64,000 bases of DNA from Tomitella gaofuii (GTDB taxonomy: Bacteria; Actinomycetota; Actinomycetes; Mycobacteriales; Mycobacteriaceae), in assembly GCF_014126825.1 (NCBI RefSeq), contig NZ_CP059900.1, positions 1,240,001-1,304,000 on the forward strand. Direction: 5' to 3'. Positions 1 to 9,111 of the stretch are shown here, piece after piece. The stretch's first letter is position 1. Every line of letters begins with the position of its first letter. Both the position numbers and the translations under genes were made by a program. Below the pieces are notes generated by a model. The model did no database searches, was not told the origin of the DNA, and saw nothing but the letters and a program-made list of their open reading frames with translations.

Positions 1-1
1 G

Positions 2-1018
2 CTCGACATCGGGCAGGTGATCCTCGACGACTCCCCGCAGCCGCCGACGGAGCAGGAGGATCTCTGGATGCCGCGTCCGGAGCCGGGGCGTCTGGGCCTG
101 ATGGTCGAGGGCCTCGCGGGCGTGGTCTCGCGGCCGACGTCGGGGGTGGACATGGTCAAGTACGCCTTCGGCGACGTGGCCGATGTCGCCGGCAAGGCGG
201 GCAGGACGCTCGCGGACGTCGCGTCGATCGTGCGCGGTGCCACCACGAACGGTGCGGTGGACCCGCTCAGCGGCGGCCGGTCGGCCACGCGGCGGTTCTG
301 CGTGGCGCAGGCGGAGCTGGCGCACTTCAAGAAGGTGCGGTCACGCTTCGGCGGGACGATCAACGACGTGGCGCTGGCAGCCGTCGCCGGTGTCCTGCGC
401 AGCTGGCTCGTCTCGCGCGGGCACCCCGTGACGGCGTCCACCACGGTGCGCGCGCTCGTGCCCCTGTCGGTGTACCCGGGCGACCGCGCGGCACCCGGAT
501 CCCCGCCCGTCGTGGGCGACAGGGAACCGTCGTCGGACAGGTACCCCGTCGGGCCCACGTACGGCGAGACCACCGTGGAGCTGGCGTTGGTGGACCTGCC
601 GGTGGGCGAGCCCAACGCCATCGTGCGGCTCTCGCAGATTTCGCACGCCATGACCGCGCGCCCCGGCGCCGCACGCGCGGTGGCCGCGCGCAACCTCATG
701 CGCCTGTCGGGCTTCACGCCGCCTACGCTGCACGCGATGGGGTCGAGGGTGACGGGCTCGATCTCCCGGCGCGCGTTCCACCTGGTCGTCGCCAACGCCC
801 CTGGGCCGCAGACGCCGATGTACTTCGCCGGTGCACGGATGCGGGAGATGTACCCGGTGCTGCCGCTGGTGCCGGGGCAGGCGTTGAGCATCGGCATCAC
901 GTCGTACGACGGGATGCTGTTCTTCGGGTTCGACGTGCAACGCGACGCGGTGCCGGATGTGGACGTGTTCCCGGCGCTGGTCCGCGAGGCCGTCGATGAG
1001 CTGCTCGAATCGCTGTGA
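2..1018 (+). CDS. Wax ester synthase/diacylglycerol acyltransferase (WS/DGAT), C-terminal part
   Basis: Partial gene: it is already open at the left edge, so its N-terminal half, which would carry the HHxxxDG active site, lies outside the window; 338 residues remain. The family makes triacylglycerol or wax esters from acyl-CoA at the membrane. Visible family features are the GGTINDVALA block near residue 120, the VVANAPGPQTPMYF block near residue 260 (equivalent to the N-x-PGP motif) and the final SYDG segment. In M. tuberculosis the same neighbours (tgs3, a small protein, an oxidoreductase and desA3) occur together, so this is probably the tgs3-type enzyme. Family assignment is firm; the exact substrate is inferred. 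Confidence 0.9.
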   Translation, partial: LDIGQVILDDSPQPPTEQEDLWMPRPEPGRLGLMVEGLAGVVSRPTSGVDMVKYAFGDVADVAGKAGRTLADVASIVRGATTNGAVDPLSGGRSATRRFCVAQAELAHFKKVRSRFGGTINDVALAAVAGVLRSWLVSRGHPVTASTTVRALVPLSVYPGDRAAPGSPPVVGDREPSSDRYPVGPTYGETTVELALVDLPVGEPNAIVRLSQISHAMTARPGAARAVAARNLMRLSGFTPPTLHAMGSRVTGSISRRAFHLVVANAPGPQTPMYFAGARMREMYPVLPLVPGQALSIGITSYDGMLFFGFDVQRDAVPDVDVFPALVREAVDELLESL

Positions 1019-1042
1019 CAACCGAACGGATGGAGTGTGCAG

Positions 1043-1534
1043 ATGCGGGTATTCGTCCCGATGACCGTGCCGATGCTGGAACAGCTCTCCCAGGACAGGC
1101 TGTTCATGCCGCTGAGCGGGACGGTGTTCACGGTCACGCCGGCGCTGCGTGAGGAGTACACGGCGGACGGCGATGACGAACTCGCCGAGGTGGCGATGGC
1201 GGAGGCGGCGCGGGCCTCGTTGCGCCTGCTGTCGGCGCAGCCCGGAGCCCGGATGCGCAGGGTCGTCCTCAGCGCGGATGTCGCCGCGGCCGAGCACCGT
1301 CCGGACCTCGACGCTGCGGTCGCGCGCGTGCAGGAGCCGATCACGCTCAAGCAGGTCGCGTCCGTCCACGTCGATCTCGAGGATGCGGAGGACGACGTCC
1401 GGCGTGCGGCGGAGGTCGTCGACGCGGCGGATCTGGGCGACGAGGACGCGGAGTTCGCGCTGGGCGACGCGGAGGACCACTCCCTGGCCTGGTACGCCAC
1501 CCAGGAGTTGCCGTTCCTGCTCGAACTGATGTGA
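1043..1534 (+). CDS. DUF6912-like conserved protein (Rv3231c-like)
   Basis: A 163-residue acidic soluble protein with no signal peptide or membrane segment. The opening MRVFVPMTVPMLEQL and the closing W-Y-A-T-Q-E-L-P-F-L-L segment resemble a small conserved protein found at this locus in mycobacteria (Rv3231c position). No biochemical function is known to me. I chose ATG 1043 over the in-frame GTG at 1037 because GGAG at 1032-1035 lies 7 bases upstream of the ATG. It follows the acyltransferase by 24 bases and is probably cotranscribed with it, but is separated from the reductase operon by a 135-base gap carrying a palindromic operator. Confidence 0.75.
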   Translation: MRVFVPMTVPMLEQLSQDRLFMPLSGTVFTVTPALREEYTADGDDELAEVAMAEAARASLRLLSAQPGARMRRVVLSADVAAAEHRPDLDAAVARVQEPITLKQVASVHVDLEDAEDDVRRAAEVVDAADLGDEDAEFALGDAEDHSLAWYATQELPFLLELM

Positions 1535-1625
1535 GGGCGGGGGTGGGCCTCGCGTGGCGGCGCGGGCGGGGCCGTGTGCGGTCCGCATGCCGGTAGGCGC
1601 GTTCCCCTCACGCCGCCGATGCGGT

Positions 1626-1645
1626 AACCTACGGTTGCGTAGGTT
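1626..1645. promoter_or_regulatory. Perfect 8-bp inverted repeat, probable TetR-type operator of the reductase-desaturase operon
   Basis: AACCTACG (1626-1633), spacer GTTG, CGTAGGTT (1638-1645). Both arms match exactly. It ends 24 bases before the start codon of the ferredoxin reductase, where a repressor would cover the promoter. A dyad of this size and spacing is typical of TetR-family fatty-acid regulators. The identity of the regulator is not visible here. Confidence 0.65.
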
Positions 1646-1669
1646 GCGGGGCGGAGTGGATCGCCGGGC

Positions 1670-2842
1670 ATGACGGATAGCGGGACGAGGGGACGGGCTG
1701 TGGGATTCGACCTGGGACACAGGGTCGCGCAGGTGCGGCAGTGGCTGGAGGAGCCGGCCAAGGACGTGGCGACCACCGGATCGCCGCGAAGGAACATGCT
1801 GCGCGGCGCGGTCGCGCGGGTGACGACGCCGCTGCTGCCGGACGACTACCTGCACCTGGTCAACCCGCTCTGGTCGGCCCGCGAGCTGCGGGGGCAGATC
1901 GTCGAGGTCCGCCCCGAGACGGCCGACTCGGCCACGCTGGTGATCAAGCCGGGCTGGGGGTTCCGCTTCGACTACCGTCCCGGTCAGTACATCGGCATCG
2001 GACTGCTCGTGGACGGGCGCTGGCACTGGCGCTCCTACTCGCTGACGTCGAGCCCGGTCGTCGGCGCCCGGCTCATCACGATCACCGTCAAGGCCATGCC
2101 GGAGGGCTTCCTGTCCTCGCACATCGTCGGCGGCGTGGAGCCCGGCACCGTGGTCCGGCTGGCCGCGCCGCAGGGGAACTTCGCGCTGCCGGAGCCGCTG
2201 CCGGACCGGATGCTCTTCCTCACCGCGGGCAGCGGCGTCACGCCGATCATGTCGATGCTGCGCACCATGGACCGCCGTGGGCGCGTGCCCGACATCGTCC
2301 ACATCCACTCCGCTCCCACGGAGGACTCCGCGATGTTCCGCGGGGAGCTGGCCGCGTTGGCGGACGAGCACGAGGGTCTGCGGTTGCACCTGCAGCTCAC
2401 GCGCTCGATGGGCCAGTTCGATCTGGCCCGGCTCGACGAGCTGTGCCCGGACTGGCGCGAGCGTCAGGTATGGGCTTGCGGGCCGGCCGGCATGCTGGCG
2501 GCCGCGGAGGAACGGTGGCGGGCCGCGGGGCTCGAGGACCACCTGCACCTGGAACGGTTCGCGGTGGACCGCACGGGGCAGGACGGCGACGGTGGCACCG
2601 TGACCTTCGCCCGGTCCGGAAGGAGCCTGGAGATCGACGGCGCGACAACGCTGCTCGAAGCCGGGGAGAAGTCAGGCGTCCAGATGCCGTTCGGCTGCCG
2701 GATGGGCATCTGCCAGACCTGCGTGGTGCCGCTCGAGGCCGGTGCCGTGAGAGATCTACGCAACGGTAAGGTCCATGAGGAAGGGAGCCGGATCCAGACG
2801 TGCATCAGCACCGCGGCCGGTGACTGCACGCTCGACCTCTGA
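1670..2842 (+). CDS. Ferredoxin reductase for the acyl-CoA desaturase (Rv3230c-like)
   Basis: A 390-residue electron-transfer flavoprotein of the class that passes electrons from NADPH through FAD and a 2Fe-2S centre to a membrane desaturase. Domains in order: an N-terminal extension of about 65 residues; the FAD domain with RSYSLTS near residue 120; the NAD(P) domain with [11 protein letters not shown] near residue 187; and a C-terminal plant-type 2Fe-2S domain with C-x4-C-x2-C (CRMGICQTC, near 343-351) plus a fourth Cys in QTCIST near 379. It directly precedes the DesA3-like desaturase, the same order as Rv3230c-desA3, where the two proteins are established partners. ATG 1670 gives the full-length product; a GTG 30 bases downstream is possible. 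Expression is probably controlled by the palindrome at 1626-1645. Confidence 0.9.
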   Translation: MTDSGTRGRAVGFDLGHRVAQVRQWLEEPAKDVATTGSPRRNMLRGAVARVTTPLLPDDYLHLVNPLWSARELRGQIVEVRPETADSATLVIKPGWGFRFDYRPGQYIGIGLLVDGRWHWRSYSLTSSPVVGARLITITVKAMPEGFLSSHIVGGVEPGTVVRLAAPQGNFALPEPLPDRMLFLTAGSGVTPIMSMLRTMDRRGRVPDIVHIHSAPTEDSAMFRGELAALADEHEGLRLHLQLTRSMGQFDLARLDELCPDWRERQVWACGPAGMLAAAEERWRAAGLEDHLHLERFAVDRTGQDGDGGTVTFARSGRSLEIDGATTLLEAGEKSGVQMPFGCRMGICQTCVVPLEAGAVRDLRNGKVHEEGSRIQTCISTAAGDCTLDL

Positions 2843-3017
2843 CCGGGCCGTACTGCCCGGGGGGCGGGGGAGACGGCCCGGCGGAACGGCCCGGGACCGG
2901 GGCCGCACACGGGCCGTCGGAGCGGGTGTTGCAGACCTGGGAGGCGGATCGTTCCCGGTACGGGGCGGGAGGTACCGGGGGCGAACCGCCCGTCAACGAG
3001 AATTGCAGGTGACAAGC

Positions 3018-4319
3018 ATGGCGATCACAGACGTCGGCGTCTACGCCCATCTCACGGCCGACGACATCGAGAGCCTGCGCATCGAGCTGGACGGGATCCG
3101 TGACGACGTCGAACGTGCGCGCGGCGTCCGGGACGCCCGCTACGTGCGGCGCACCATCGTGGGTCAGCGGGTGCTCGAAGTCGCCGCGCGGGCGGCGATC
3201 GTCGGCGCACGGACTCGGCCCGGGCTGTATCTGGGCGTGCTGGGGCTCGGCGTGGCCAAGAGCATCGAGAACATGGAGCTGGGCCACAACGTCAGCCACG
3301 GCCAGTGGGACTGGATGAACGAGCCGGAGATCCACTCCACCACCTGGGAGTGGGACATGGCCTGCGTCTCCGCCCAGTGGAAGCACTACCACAACTATCT
3401 GCACCACAAGTACACCAACGTGCTGGGCATGGACGACGATATCGGCTTCGGCATCATGCGCGTGTCCCGCGACCAGCCCTGGCGCCCCATCTACCTGATC
3501 CAGCCTGTGCAGAACTTCCTGCTCGCGCTCGGCTTCGAGTGGGGCATCGGCCTGCACGACATCAAGCTCGGCAAGCTCCGCGGCACCGAGGAGGAACGCG
3601 CGCACACCCGGTCACAGCTCCGCGCCTTCGGCCGCAAGATCCGCCGCCAGGTGGTCAAGGACTACGTTCTGCTGCCGGCGCTGAGCGGCTCGCGCTGGCG
3701 CAGCACCCTCGCGGCGAACGCCTCCGCGAACGTGCTGCGCAATCTGTGGGCCTACCTGGTCATCTTCTGCGGGCACTTTCCCGACGGCGCAGAGAAGTTC
3801 CATCCCGACGACATCGCCGACGAGACGCGCGGCGAGTGGTATCTGCGGCAGATGCTCGGCACCGCGAACTTCGATGCGGGCCCGGCGCTGGCGTTCATGT
3901 CCGGCAACCTGTGCTACCAGATCGAGCACCACCTGTACCCCGACCTGCCCAGCAACCGCTACGCGGAGATCGCCGAGCGGGTGCGCGCCGTCTGCGACAA
4001 GTACGACCTGCCCTACACGACCGGTCCACTGGCCAAGCAGTACCTGCTGACCCTGCGGACCATCGTCAAGCTCTCGCTGCCGGACCGGTATCTGCGCGAC
4101 ACCGCGGACGACGCCCCGGAGACGGGGTCGGAGCGGCGATTCACCGCGCCCACGGTCTCCACCATCAGCCCGCTGACGGGGCGCCGCAGGGGACTGCGCA
4201 CCGCACTGCGGGACCTGCGCTCGGCGCGGCGCCGGACGGGCCGCGCCGCCGCGGGCGGGGGCACCGCGCCGGCGGCCGCGGGCGGCGCGGTGGATCCGGC
4301 GTACGCGCGCACCGCATGA
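3018..4319 (+). CDS. desA3: DesA3-like membrane stearoyl-CoA 9-desaturase
   Basis: A 433-residue integral membrane di-iron desaturase, close to the length of M. tuberculosis DesA3. It introduces the delta-9 double bond into stearoyl-CoA using electrons from the preceding reductase. The three histidine boxes are visible: HNVSH near residue 90, HNYLHH near 125 and QIEHHLYPDLP near 302. Start MAITDVGVYAHLT at ATG 3018 is supported by the near-identical opening of DesA3 orthologues; the reading frame is open further upstream but that part looks non-coding. The C-terminus is an Arg/Ala-rich tail of about 70 residues. Its stop overlaps the start of the next gene (ATGA). Confidence 0.93.
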   Translation: MAITDVGVYAHLTADDIESLRIELDGIRDDVERARGVRDARYVRRTIVGQRVLEVAARAAIVGARTRPGLYLGVLGLGVAKSIENMELGHNVSHGQWDWMNEPEIHSTTWEWDMACVSAQWKHYHNYLHHKYTNVLGMDDDIGFGIMRVSRDQPWRPIYLIQPVQNFLLALGFEWGIGLHDIKLGKLRGTEEERAHTRSQLRAFGRKIRRQVVKDYVLLPALSGSRWRSTLAANASANVLRNLWAYLVIFCGHFPDGAEKFHPDDIADETRGEWYLRQMLGTANFDAGPALAFMSGNLCYQIEHHLYPDLPSNRYAEIAERVRAVCDKYDLPYTTGPLAKQYLLTLRTIVKLSLPDRYLRDTADDAPETGSERRFTAPTVSTISPLTGRRRGLRTALRDLRSARRRTGRAAAGGGTAPAAAGGAVDPAYARTA

Positions 4320-5155
4320 GCGCGTCCGTACGCACCGTCGCGCCGGCGGGAGTCGAGATCGCCTACCGCCACACCCGGTCCGGGGCGTCTCCGGGCGCGG
4401 ATCCGGTGCTGTTCATCCACGGGATGGGTGGCGACGGCCGGACGTGGGACGCGGCCGCCCGCGCCGTCCGGGCCTCCGGGCGCGACGTGCTCACGGTGGA
4501 CCTGCGCGGCCACGGGCGCAGCGCGCGGGCGTCGTCGTACCGGTTCGACGACATCGCGCAGGACGTCATCGGGGTGTGCGACCACCTGGGGCTCCGGCGC
4601 GTCGACATCGTCGGGCATTCGCTGGGCGCGCTCACCGCGACGCTGGTGGCCCAGCGCCGGCCGGGCCTGGCACGCAGGCTCGTGCTCGAGGAGATGCCGA
4701 TGCCGCTGCGCGCCGACGACCCCGCGCCGGAGGTGCCCGCGCACCGGCCCACGCCCGCCGAGCTGTGGCACGCGCTGGGTGCGATGGTCCGCAGCCCCCG
4801 CGGCGTCGTGGCGTTCGACCGGGGGCTGACGGAGCCGGCGATGACCCAGTTCCGGGCGCCCAACCCGCGCTGGTGGGCGGCGTTGCCTGCGCTGCGCGGC
4901 GTGCCGGTGCTGTTCCTGCGAGGCACCCGTCCCGGCAGCATGGTCGACCCGGCGCTGCTGGCCGAGATGGCGCGTGTGCTGCCGGGGATGGACGTGCGCG
5001 GGGTGCCGTGCGGGCACAGCATTCACCGGGACCGGAAGGCCCGGTTCGAGGCCGTGGTGATGCGGTTCCTCGGCGCGCCGGAGGGGCCGCCGGTGGCGCC
5101 GCCCGTGGAGCCGCCGGGTGGGGCGACGGTCGGGCGGCCGGTGCGGCAGGACTAG
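4316..5155 (+). CDS. Alpha/beta hydrolase
   Basis: A 279-residue alpha/beta-hydrolase-fold protein. Features: the oxyanion-loop segment FIHGMGGDGRTW near residue 32, DLRGHGRS near 62, the nucleophile elbow GHSLG near 100, and the catalytic histidine in GHSIHRDR near 230. The start overlaps the desaturase stop by 4 bases (ATGA at 4316-4319), so it is translationally coupled to the desaturase. An esterase, thioesterase or lipase role on the desaturase or acyltransferase products is inferred from context only. The last 20 residues are Pro/Gly-rich. Confidence 0.85.
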   Translation: MSASVRTVAPAGVEIAYRHTRSGASPGADPVLFIHGMGGDGRTWDAAARAVRASGRDVLTVDLRGHGRSARASSYRFDDIAQDVIGVCDHLGLRRVDIVGHSLGALTATLVAQRRPGLARRLVLEEMPMPLRADDPAPEVPAHRPTPAELWHALGAMVRSPRGVVAFDRGLTEPAMTQFRAPNPRWWAALPALRGVPVLFLRGTRPGSMVDPALLAEMARVLPGMDVRGVPCGHSIHRDRKARFEAVVMRFLGAPEGPPVAPPVEPPGGATVGRPVRQD

Positions 5156-5215
5156 GATTCTTCCGTCCGAACACCGAATTCCACGCCGGACGAGGGTGTG
5201 GAGGCTGGAGGTACC

Positions 5216-7132
5216 GTGGCAGGCCGGGGGCATCCGCCGCGCGATTTGCGACATCTCGCGGACTTCACGGCGCATCGCCGGATCCTGCTCATCACCGCGC
5301 TGGCGGTGCCGGTCGGGCTGCTGGGCGCCTGCGCGGCGTGGGTGCTGCTCAAACTGATCGGGCTCATCACCAACCTCGTGTTCTACCAGCGGGTCGCCAC
5401 GGAACTGGTGGCCCCGGGCGCCGGTGACCACAGCCCCCTCCTCATCATCGGGGCGCCGGTGGCCGGCGGGCTGATCGTCGGCCTGATGGCACGGTACGGC
5501 TCGGAGAAGATCCGCGGCCACGGCATGCCGGAGGCCATCGAGTCGATCCTGCTGGGCGGCAGCAAGATCGAGCCTCGAGTGGCCGTGCTCAAGCCCACCT
5601 CCTCGGCGGTGGCCATCGGCACCGGCGGGCCGTTCGGCGCCGAAGGCCCCATCATCATGACCGGCGGCGCGCTGGGGTCGCTGCTGGCCCAGTTCCTGCG
5701 GCTCACCGCCGACGAGCGCAAGACGCTGCTGGTCGCCGGCTCGGCGGCGGGCATGGCGGCCACGTTCAACACGCCGTTCGCCGCCATCATCCTGGCGGTG
5801 GAGCTGCTGCTGTTCGAGTGGCGCCCGCGCAGCTTCATCCCGGTGGTCGCCGCGGTCACCGTTGCGACACTGCTGCGGCACGTGATCCTGGGTACCGGCC
5901 CGCTGTTCCCCAGCACCGGCGAGTTCCACATGAGCGCGGCGGCCTGGGTGCTGTGCGCGGTCACCGGCGTGGTCTCGGGCCTGCTGGCGGTGGTGGCGAC
6001 GACGCTCGTGTACGCCTCGGAGGACCTGTTCCGCAAGCTGCCCGTGCACTGGATGTGGTGGCCGGCGATCGGCGGCGTGATCATCGGCATCGGCGGGCTG
6101 TTCGTACCCCAGGCGCTGGGTGTGGGCTACGACGTGATCGGTGCCGAGCTGGACGGTTCCATCGGCCTGGGCCTCGTGGTGGGGATCCTCGTCGTCAAGA
6201 CCCTCATCTGGTCGCTGTCGCTCGGCTCAGGGACCTCCGGCGGCGTGCTGGCTCCGATGTTCATGATCGGCGGCGCCCTGGGCGCGCTGGAGGCCCAGGT
6301 GTTCCCAGACGTCGGGCCCGGGTTCTGGGCGCTGGTGGCCCTGGCCGGGGTGGTCGGCGGGGTGATGCGCTCGCCCATCACCGGCGTGGTGTTCGCCGCC
6401 GAGCTCACCCACCGCTTCGACGCACTGCTGCCGCTGGTCATCGGGGCGACGGCGGCGTACGCGGTATCGGTGCTCACACTCAAACGCTCGGTGCTCACCG
6501 AGAAGATCGCCCGCCGCGGGTTCCACGTTTCCCGCGAATACGACGTGGACCCCCTCGAGATCCTCTTCGTCGGGGAGGTCATGAACAGCACCCTCGTCAG
6601 CTTCGCCCACGACATCACGGTCGACGACGCCGCCGCCACGGTCGCCGGCAACGATCCGGCCACGCGGGCCGATCGACGCCAGCTGCTCTATCCGGTGGTG
6701 GACGGGCGCGACAACCTGGTCGGCGTGGTCACCTCGGGCATGCTCGAGAACGCGGTGTACCGGGGCGAATCGGACGAGCTGCTCTCGGCGTTGGCGGTCA
6801 CGCCCATCGTCACCCACCCGGAGGAGACCCTGCGGTCGGCGGCGATGAGCATGACGGAGCACGAGGTGACCAGGATGCCGGTGGTCGACCGGGAGCGGCC
6901 GCAGCGGGTGCTGGGCATCGTGACCCTGCCGATGCTGCTCGCCGGCCGGCAGAAGGATCTGGACGAGGCGCGCACCACCGAGCGGGTGCTGCGGATCCGG
7001 GTCGTGCGGCCGCGGTGGCTCGGCGGGCCGGTCGGTGGCGGGGACGATGCCGGCAGCGGGAACGGTGTCGGCACCGGCAGCGAGGGGGACCAGGCGGCCG
7101 GGGCGGCGATGGGCAGCGGTTCCGCCGGCTGA
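5216..7132 (+). CDS. ClC-family chloride channel/transporter with C-terminal CBS pair
   Basis: A 638-residue polytopic membrane protein. The ClC core covers roughly residues 15-440, with GGPFGAEGP near 136 (containing the gating glutamate of the G-x-E-G-P motif), a GSGTSGG anion-filter segment near 336 and a third conserved block MRSPITGVVFAAEL near 383. A pair of CBS domains follows at about 450-590, with conserved VMNSTLVSF and VTRMPVVDRE segments; these usually bind nucleotides. The tail is Gly/Ser-rich. GTG 5216 was chosen because GGAGG at 5207-5211 is just upstream; another in-frame GTG is at 5198. Channel versus Cl-/H+ antiporter cannot be decided from sequence alone. Confidence 0.9.
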   Translation: MAGRGHPPRDLRHLADFTAHRRILLITALAVPVGLLGACAAWVLLKLIGLITNLVFYQRVATELVAPGAGDHSPLLIIGAPVAGGLIVGLMARYGSEKIRGHGMPEAIESILLGGSKIEPRVAVLKPTSSAVAIGTGGPFGAEGPIIMTGGALGSLLAQFLRLTADERKTLLVAGSAAGMAATFNTPFAAIILAVELLLFEWRPRSFIPVVAAVTVATLLRHVILGTGPLFPSTGEFHMSAAAWVLCAVTGVVSGLLAVVATTLVYASEDLFRKLPVHWMWWPAIGGVIIGIGGLFVPQALGVGYDVIGAELDGSIGLGLVVGILVVKTLIWSLSLGSGTSGGVLAPMFMIGGALGALEAQVFPDVGPGFWALVALAGVVGGVMRSPITGVVFAAELTHRFDALLPLVIGATAAYAVSVLTLKRSVLTEKIARRGFHVSREYDVDPLEILFVGEVMNSTLVSFAHDITVDDAAATVAGNDPATRADRRQLLYPVVDGRDNLVGVVTSGMLENAVYRGESDELLSALAVTPIVTHPEETLRSAAMSMTEHEVTRMPVVDRERPQRVLGIVTLPMLLAGRQKDLDEARTTERVLRIRVVRPRWLGGPVGGGDDAGSGNGVGTGSEGDQAAGAAMGSGSAG

Positions 7133-7475
7133 CCGCACTCCTCCGCCGAACGCACGGGGGCCAGTGGCTACTCCGGCCGGTCGCACCGTCGCCTGCGGGG
7201 TGTTTGCCGCTGTAGCCCGAGCGGAAGGCGTGGCGCGGCGAGGGGGGAGCGTTCGTGCCCAGCCAGGAAGGTGCCGAAGAACCGGCAGACGGCTACCCGG
7301 ATCTTCCGGATGATTCCCGAATCCCTTTCACGCCGGCGACCGCGCCAAGGCCGACTCCAGACGATGTCGCCTGTCCCGGCACTGCGAGAAGGAGAACGCG
7401 GCGAACGCTCGACGCGCCATTGAAGTGGCACGTCAGAGCGTCGCCGCCTGAACAACGCCGGGAGCCGTGGGGCGG
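7133..7475. other. 343-base intergenic stretch without recognisable gene
   Basis: It lies between two converging genes (the ClC channel on + and the SnoaL-like gene on -). Short open frames exist (for example from GTG 7255) but have no recognisable domain and run into the opposite-strand gene. I see no tRNA and no strong hairpin. Confidence 0.5.
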
Positions 7476-7898
7476 CTACTCCGCCGGGCGCGCCGTCTTC
7501 ATCGCGCGGTCGAGCTCCCAGAACGCGCGCAGCGACAGCAGATCGCCGGCGCCGTCCACGCGGTAGATGAACACGCCCTCCGCATCGATCACATGGCCGC
7601 CCATCGTGGTGCGGATGCGCCCGATGTTGGCAACCTCGTCGCCGCATGCCACCGAGTCGTCGATGAGGAACTCGATCGAGTCGGTCTTCGCGATGGCCAT
7701 GTCCCAGAAGCGGCCGATGGCCTCCCGGCCGTGATGGCCGGCGCCCTCGGGATCGAAGCCGGACTTGCCGACGGGGTCCTCCACCCACCCGTCGTCGGCG
7801 AAGAGGCCCAGCCAGGCCTGCTTGTCCTTGGCGCGCACGGCCGCCATCGACCGCCGCGACGCCGCGCGGGCCGGGTGCTCGTCGCCGCTGCTGTTCAT
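7476..7898 (-). CDS. SnoaL-like (NTF2-fold) protein of the steroid cluster
   Basis: A 140-residue protein with the polyketide-cyclase/ketosteroid-isomerase-like NTF2 fold: an N-terminal helix with AVRAKDKQAWLGLFADDGWVEDPVG, then GREAIGRFWD and a C-terminal sheet ending in ALRAFWELDRAM. Its ATG overlaps the stop of the upstream Ltp3-like gene by 4 bases, so it is the last gene of the Ltp operon. The fold binds small hydrophobic ligands, and a role as isomerase, hydratase or steroid-binding protein in side-chain degradation is inferred from position only. Confidence 0.8.
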   Translation of the reverse strand: MNSSGDEHPARAASRRSMAAVRAKDKQAWLGLFADDGWVEDPVGKSGFDPEGAGHHGREAIGRFWDMAIAKTDSIEFLIDDSVACGDEVANIGRIRTTMGGHVIDAEGVFIYRVDGAGDLLSLRAFWELDRAMKTARPAE

Positions 7899-9088
7899 GC
7901 CTCCGCCTTTCCGGCCGTAGCGGGCTTGTCGGCCCCCACCACCCACATCGAGAAGTACTGCGAGCCGCCGCCGTAGGCGTGGCCCAGCGCCTTGCGTGCG
8001 TCCTGCACCTGGTGGGCGCCGCCCTTGCCGGTGACCTGGATGGCGGCCTCGGCGAACCGGATCATGCCCGACGCGCCGATGGGGTTGGACGAGAGCACGC
8101 CGCCGGATGCGTTGACGGGCAGCTTGCCGTCGAGCGCCGTCGCACCCGATTCGGTGAGCTTCCAACCCTGGCCCTCCTCGGCGAATCCGAGGTTCTCCAG
8201 CCACATCGGCTCGAACCAGGAGAACGGCACGTAGATCTCGGCCGCGTCAATCTCCTCGAGGGGGTTCGTGATGCCTGCCTGCTTCCACAGCGCGGCCGCC
8301 GCGTCCCGTCCCGCCTGCGGCGAAACCTGGTTGCGCCCGGAGAACCACGTGGGCTCGGTGCGCATGGCGGTGGCGTGGATCCAGGCGACGGGGCGTCCCG
8401 CCGCGACGGACGCGTCGGCGCTCGCCTCGTCGCCGATCACCATCGCGCACGCCCCGTCGGACGACGGGCAGGTCTCGTCGTAGCGGATCGGGTCCCACAG
8501 CATCTGCGACTGCTGCACGGACTCGACCGTCATGTCCGGCTGGTGCAGGTGGGCGAGCGGATTGAGCGCGCCATTGCGCCGGTCCTTTGCGGCCACGATC
8601 GCGCCGACGTGCTCGGGGGCGCCGGACTCGCGGATGTAGGAGCGCACGTGCGGGGCGAAATAGCCGCCCGCCCCGGCGCCGACGGGCTTGTTGAACGGGA
8701 TCGGGATCGACAGCGCCCACATCGCGTTGGACTCCGACTGCTTCTCCCACGCGACAACCAGGACCTTGCGGTGGATCCCGGACTGTACCATCTTGCCGCC
8801 GACGATGGACGTCGACCCGCCCACCGAGCCGGCGGTGTGCACGCGGAAGAGCGGCTTGCCCACGGCGCCGAGCGCGTCGGCGGTGGGCAGCTCCGGCATC
8901 ATGACGCCCTCGAACAGGTCGGGGGCCTTGCCGATGACGATCGCGTCGATCTCGTCGAGGGTGACGGAGGCGTCGGCGAGCGCGCGGTCGATGGCCTCGC
9001 GGCACAGCGCGCCCATCGTCACGTCGTGGCGCTTGGCGACGTACTTGGTCTGCCCGGTGCCGAGCACTGCGGCCAGGTTCTTGCTCAT
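7895..9088 (-). CDS. ltp3: Ltp3-like thiolase-fold protein (probable steroid side-chain aldolase subunit)
   Basis: A 397-residue thiolase-superfamily (SCP2-thiolase-like) protein. The start MSKNLAAVLGTGQTKYVAKR and the block order match the Ltp3 type (Rv3523). At the position of the thiolase nucleophile the segment reads HTAGSVGGST, with no cysteine. This is the pattern of Ltp2-type retro-aldolases, which act with a DUF35 partner. The C-terminal loop NASGGVLSSNPIGASG is present. AGGAGGAG lies just upstream of ATG 9088. The gene follows ltp4 by 23 bases and overlaps the SnoaL gene by 4 bases. Aldolase rather than thiolase activity is an inference. Confidence 0.87.
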   Translation of the reverse strand: MSKNLAAVLGTGQTKYVAKRHDVTMGALCREAIDRALADASVTLDEIDAIVIGKAPDLFEGVMMPELPTADALGAVGKPLFRVHTAGSVGGSTSIVGGKMVQSGIHRKVLVVAWEKQSESNAMWALSIPIPFNKPVGAGAGGYFAPHVRSYIRESGAPEHVGAIVAAKDRRNGALNPLAHLHQPDMTVESVQQSQMLWDPIRYDETCPSSDGACAMVIGDEASADASVAAGRPVAWIHATAMRTEPTWFSGRNQVSPQAGRDAAAALWKQAGITNPLEEIDAAEIYVPFSWFEPMWLENLGFAEEGQGWKLTESGATALDGKLPVNASGGVLSSNPIGASGMIRFAEAAIQVTGKGGAHQVQDARKALGHAYGGGSQYFSMWVVGADKPATAGKAEA

Positions 9089-9111
9089 GGTGTAGGTCTC
9101 CTCCTGGCTGG

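Noticed and set aside
341-2548. Long open frame on the minus strand (735 codons)
   Set aside because: It is antisense to the acyltransferase, DUF6912 and reductase genes, is His/Arg/Gln-rich and has no recognisable domain; a usual artefact of GC-rich coding sequence.
2775-3017. Upstream extension of the desaturase frame
   Set aside because: The extension overlaps the reductase gene and is Arg/Gly-rich; the DesA3-type start MAITDV at 3018 is clear.
4013-6049. Long minus-strand open frame (678 codons)
   Set aside because: Antisense to desA3, the hydrolase and the ClC gene, with His/Arg-rich low-complexity translation and no homology pattern.
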